From assembly GCF_003335105.1 (NCBI RefSeq), contig NZ_QFWQ01000011.1:88571-152570 (forward strand): 64,000 nucleotides of DNA. The letters are read 5' to 3'. Both the position numbers and the translations under genes were made by a program. Under the pieces are notes generated by a model. It was not told the origin of the DNA and searched no databases. It saw only the letters and a list, made by a program, of their open reading frames with translations. Below, piece after piece: positions 62,831-64,000 of the stretch; position 1 is the stretch's first letter, and each line of letters opens with the position of its first letter. This stretch comes from Rhodanobacter denitrificans. GTDB lineage: Bacteria > Pseudomonadota > Gammaproteobacteria > Xanthomonadales > Rhodanobacteraceae.

Positions 62831-63289
62831 TTACCTGGTTTTGTGAGCGGGTAGCGGGACTAAGAAAAAACGATAGACGTAATTTGGGTCTGGCCACTGA
62901 TCTACATCAACGATACCGTAAAAAGTGTCTAGATATTCAGCAACCAGACCACCTCCGACTACTTTGCTTCCTACGAACCCGTTCTTGCGAGCTTGCTCTA
63001 ATTTTTGCATTGCAACGTGCGATGGCACAGGTTTATTAGCACATACCTTCCATTCTCCGAATTTGATCAATTCGGGCGTAATCAAACTTGCGCTAATAAT
63101 CTGTGATGTATCCAACGTGAGGTTCTCACATCCATTATCAGACAATGCATTTTCATCATAGATAAAGCAGAAGGGAGCGCCGATCTCGGCTGTAGTATCA
63201 GCCGCAACTTGCCCTACATAGAAGCCGTTCTTTGAGGACGGTATCAAAAAAACGTCGCCCACTTTGTATTTAACTCTCTTCCTTATCAT
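62831..63289 (-). CDS. Imm26-type immunity protein
   Basis: A 152-residue soluble protein beginning MIRKRVKYKVGDVFLIPSS, with NGFYVGQVAAD and a repeat-like beta core. The KYKVGDVFLIPL-type opening and the GQV strand are the marks of the Imm26 family. By established knowledge, Imm genes lie directly after the toxin end of RHS or contact-dependent proteins and block the cognate toxin. It begins 2 nt after the RHS stop codon, fitting that pattern exactly. The base composition is low in G+C, unlike the core genes, suggesting horizontal transfer with the toxin end. Confidence 0.85.
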   Translation of the reverse strand: MIRKRVKYKVGDVFLIPSSKNGFYVGQVAADTTAEIGAPFCFIYDENALSDNGCENLTLDTSQIISASLITPELIKFGEWKVCANKPVPSHVAMQKLEQARKNGFVGSKVVGGGLVAEYLDTFYGIVDVDQWPDPNYVYRFFLVPLPAHKTR

Positions 63290-63291
63290 GG

Positions 63292-64000
63292 TTAACCACC
63301 ATCCAATTTCTTTGCAAGATTGATTGAGCCTATACGACCCTCCACTCTAAACACGCCCTGAAATCCCTCGAAATTTTTCTGGCTCATGGCATGATATTTG
63401 TTTGCAAGCGTTCCACCCTCCCTTTGCAAACCGCCATTTGCACGGATCTGAGTTTCTTCCAAATAGCTAAGTTCCTTGCCTGGCTGGGCACGTTCGATAA
63501 TCTCATATTCGTGCTTAACTCCAAGCGCGCGGTTGTGTTCACCTTGTCTTGCCAAATAACGAGCAAATGACCTTGCTTTACCCACATACTCTTCCAGATT
63601 ATGTGGATTAGTCCTTTTGTAAACTACGCCCAAGCCCTCTGAGACGCCCTCTCGAGCCGCAAGAGAACCAACCGCACGCAGGGCTCCAATTCCTCCAGTG
63701 AGAACGGAAACTGTACCCAAGTCTTGAAAAGCCGCAGACAGTCTGCCGTCACCTTTACCGTTGTAGCCATCCGCTAAGGCGCCCGCGATTTGGCTGCCAT
63801 GGAATCCATTTCCCGTGACGAATGATGCTGTTTCGTAGAGCACTCCGCCCAATGCTTCGGTGATACTACGCCCGTCCGGATCGGTATACCGAGAGGGATT
63901 GTCATTGGCATAATCATATCGATTGAAATTGAATGAGTTGCCAACAGATGGGCCCACTGAATCAATACTGAGGAACCGCCCCACCGCCGGATCGTAATAC
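63292..64000 (-). CDS. RHS polymorphic toxin, C-terminal end (5' part beyond the window)
   Basis: The last 235 codons of an RHS protein. It enters with the conserved RHS core end YYDPAVGRFLSIDSVGPSVG then FNFNRYDYANDNPSRYTDPDGRS, after which the variable toxin tip follows. The tip has GLGVVYKRTNPHNLEEYVGKA, a distant match to the GIY-YIG/URI nuclease pattern (hydrophobic-VY..., then YVGKA), with R, H, and E residues spaced after it (FARYL, EHNRAL, LSYLEETQIRANGG). A nuclease activity is inferred, not established. The tip is much poorer in G+C than the chromosome. It is paired with the Imm26 gene. Confidence 0.85.
   Translation of the reverse strand, partial: YYDPAVGRFLSIDSVGPSVGNSFNFNRYDYANDNPSRYTDPDGRSITEALGGVLYETASFVTGNGFHGSQIAGALADGYNGKGDGRLSAAFQDLGTVSVLTGGIGALRAVGSLAAREGVSEGLGVVYKRTNPHNLEEYVGKARSFARYLARQGEHNRALGVKHEYEIIERAQPGKELSYLEETQIRANGGLQREGGTLANKYHAMSQKNFEGFQGVFRVEGRIGSINLAKKLDGG

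Overview
This is a 64-kb piece of a G+C-rich gammaproteobacterial chromosome. The gene content suggests a member of the Rhodanobacteraceae/Xanthomonadaceae (Rhodanobacter- or Dyella-like). The pointers are an Entner-Doudoroff cluster (zwf-pgl-edd-eda), a NagR/SIS/NagA amino-sugar operon, Oar-type and BtuB-type TonB receptors, NodT/EmrA/EmrB efflux genes, and dispersed palindromic repeats of the kind seen in xanthomonads. This placement rests on recognised families and composition, not on a marker gene; no rRNA or tRNA gene was seen.

Layout. 0-2.2 kb: the 3'-truncated end of a metallo-beta-lactamase-fold hydrolase, an XRE/MmyB regulator and a small unknown protein. 2.2-7.1 kb: a MarR-controlled tripartite drug-efflux operon (marR, NodT-like outer-membrane lipoprotein, emrA, emrB) whose promoter overlaps a clear double palindrome. 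7.1-16.7 kb: a lipid A deacylase (PagL), a catalytic/non-catalytic M16 peptidase pair, two membrane proteins, and an HTH/propeller pair divergent from a GST and a DUF899 gene. 16.8-22.4 kb: a large RND pump without adaptor, and btuB preceded by a cobalamin riboswitch. 22.8-31.3 kb: an Oar-like TonB receptor followed by three tandem TPR-sulfotransferase paralogues. 31.3-39.8 kb: the nag operon divergent from the Entner-Doudoroff genes. 39.9-50.2 kb: a thioredoxin-like protein, an ECF sigma factor, folE, a DUF4142 protein, a cupredoxin, an S9 peptidase, several gene remnants, a carboxylesterase and an AlgZ/AlgR-type two-component pair.

50.4-51.7 kb is a small island of clearly lower G+C holding a translationally coupled DUF5343 / Swt1-HEPN gene pair, a candidate RNase-based toxin or defence module. 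51.8-62.1 kb returns to host composition: DUF2945, DUF488, a repeat-rich spacer, 6-phosphogluconate dehydrogenase, a glycoamylase-family gene divergent from a giant GH94 protein (together resembling the two C-terminal modules of cyclic beta-1,2-glucan synthase), and ntrBC. 62.2-64 kb is accessory again: a decayed IS21 end, a mobile-looking inverted-repeat segment, and an RHS polymorphic-toxin C-terminus with an Imm26-type immunity gene, running off the window.

The main candidates for new biology are the TonB receptor/three-sulfotransferase cluster, the DUF5343-HEPN pair, the split glucan-synthase-like locus, and the four-hairpin array between pgl and edd. Scars of gene loss are also visible: a prolyl-oligopeptidase remnant, an AraC/hydrolase deletion junction and a truncated lipoprotein gene.
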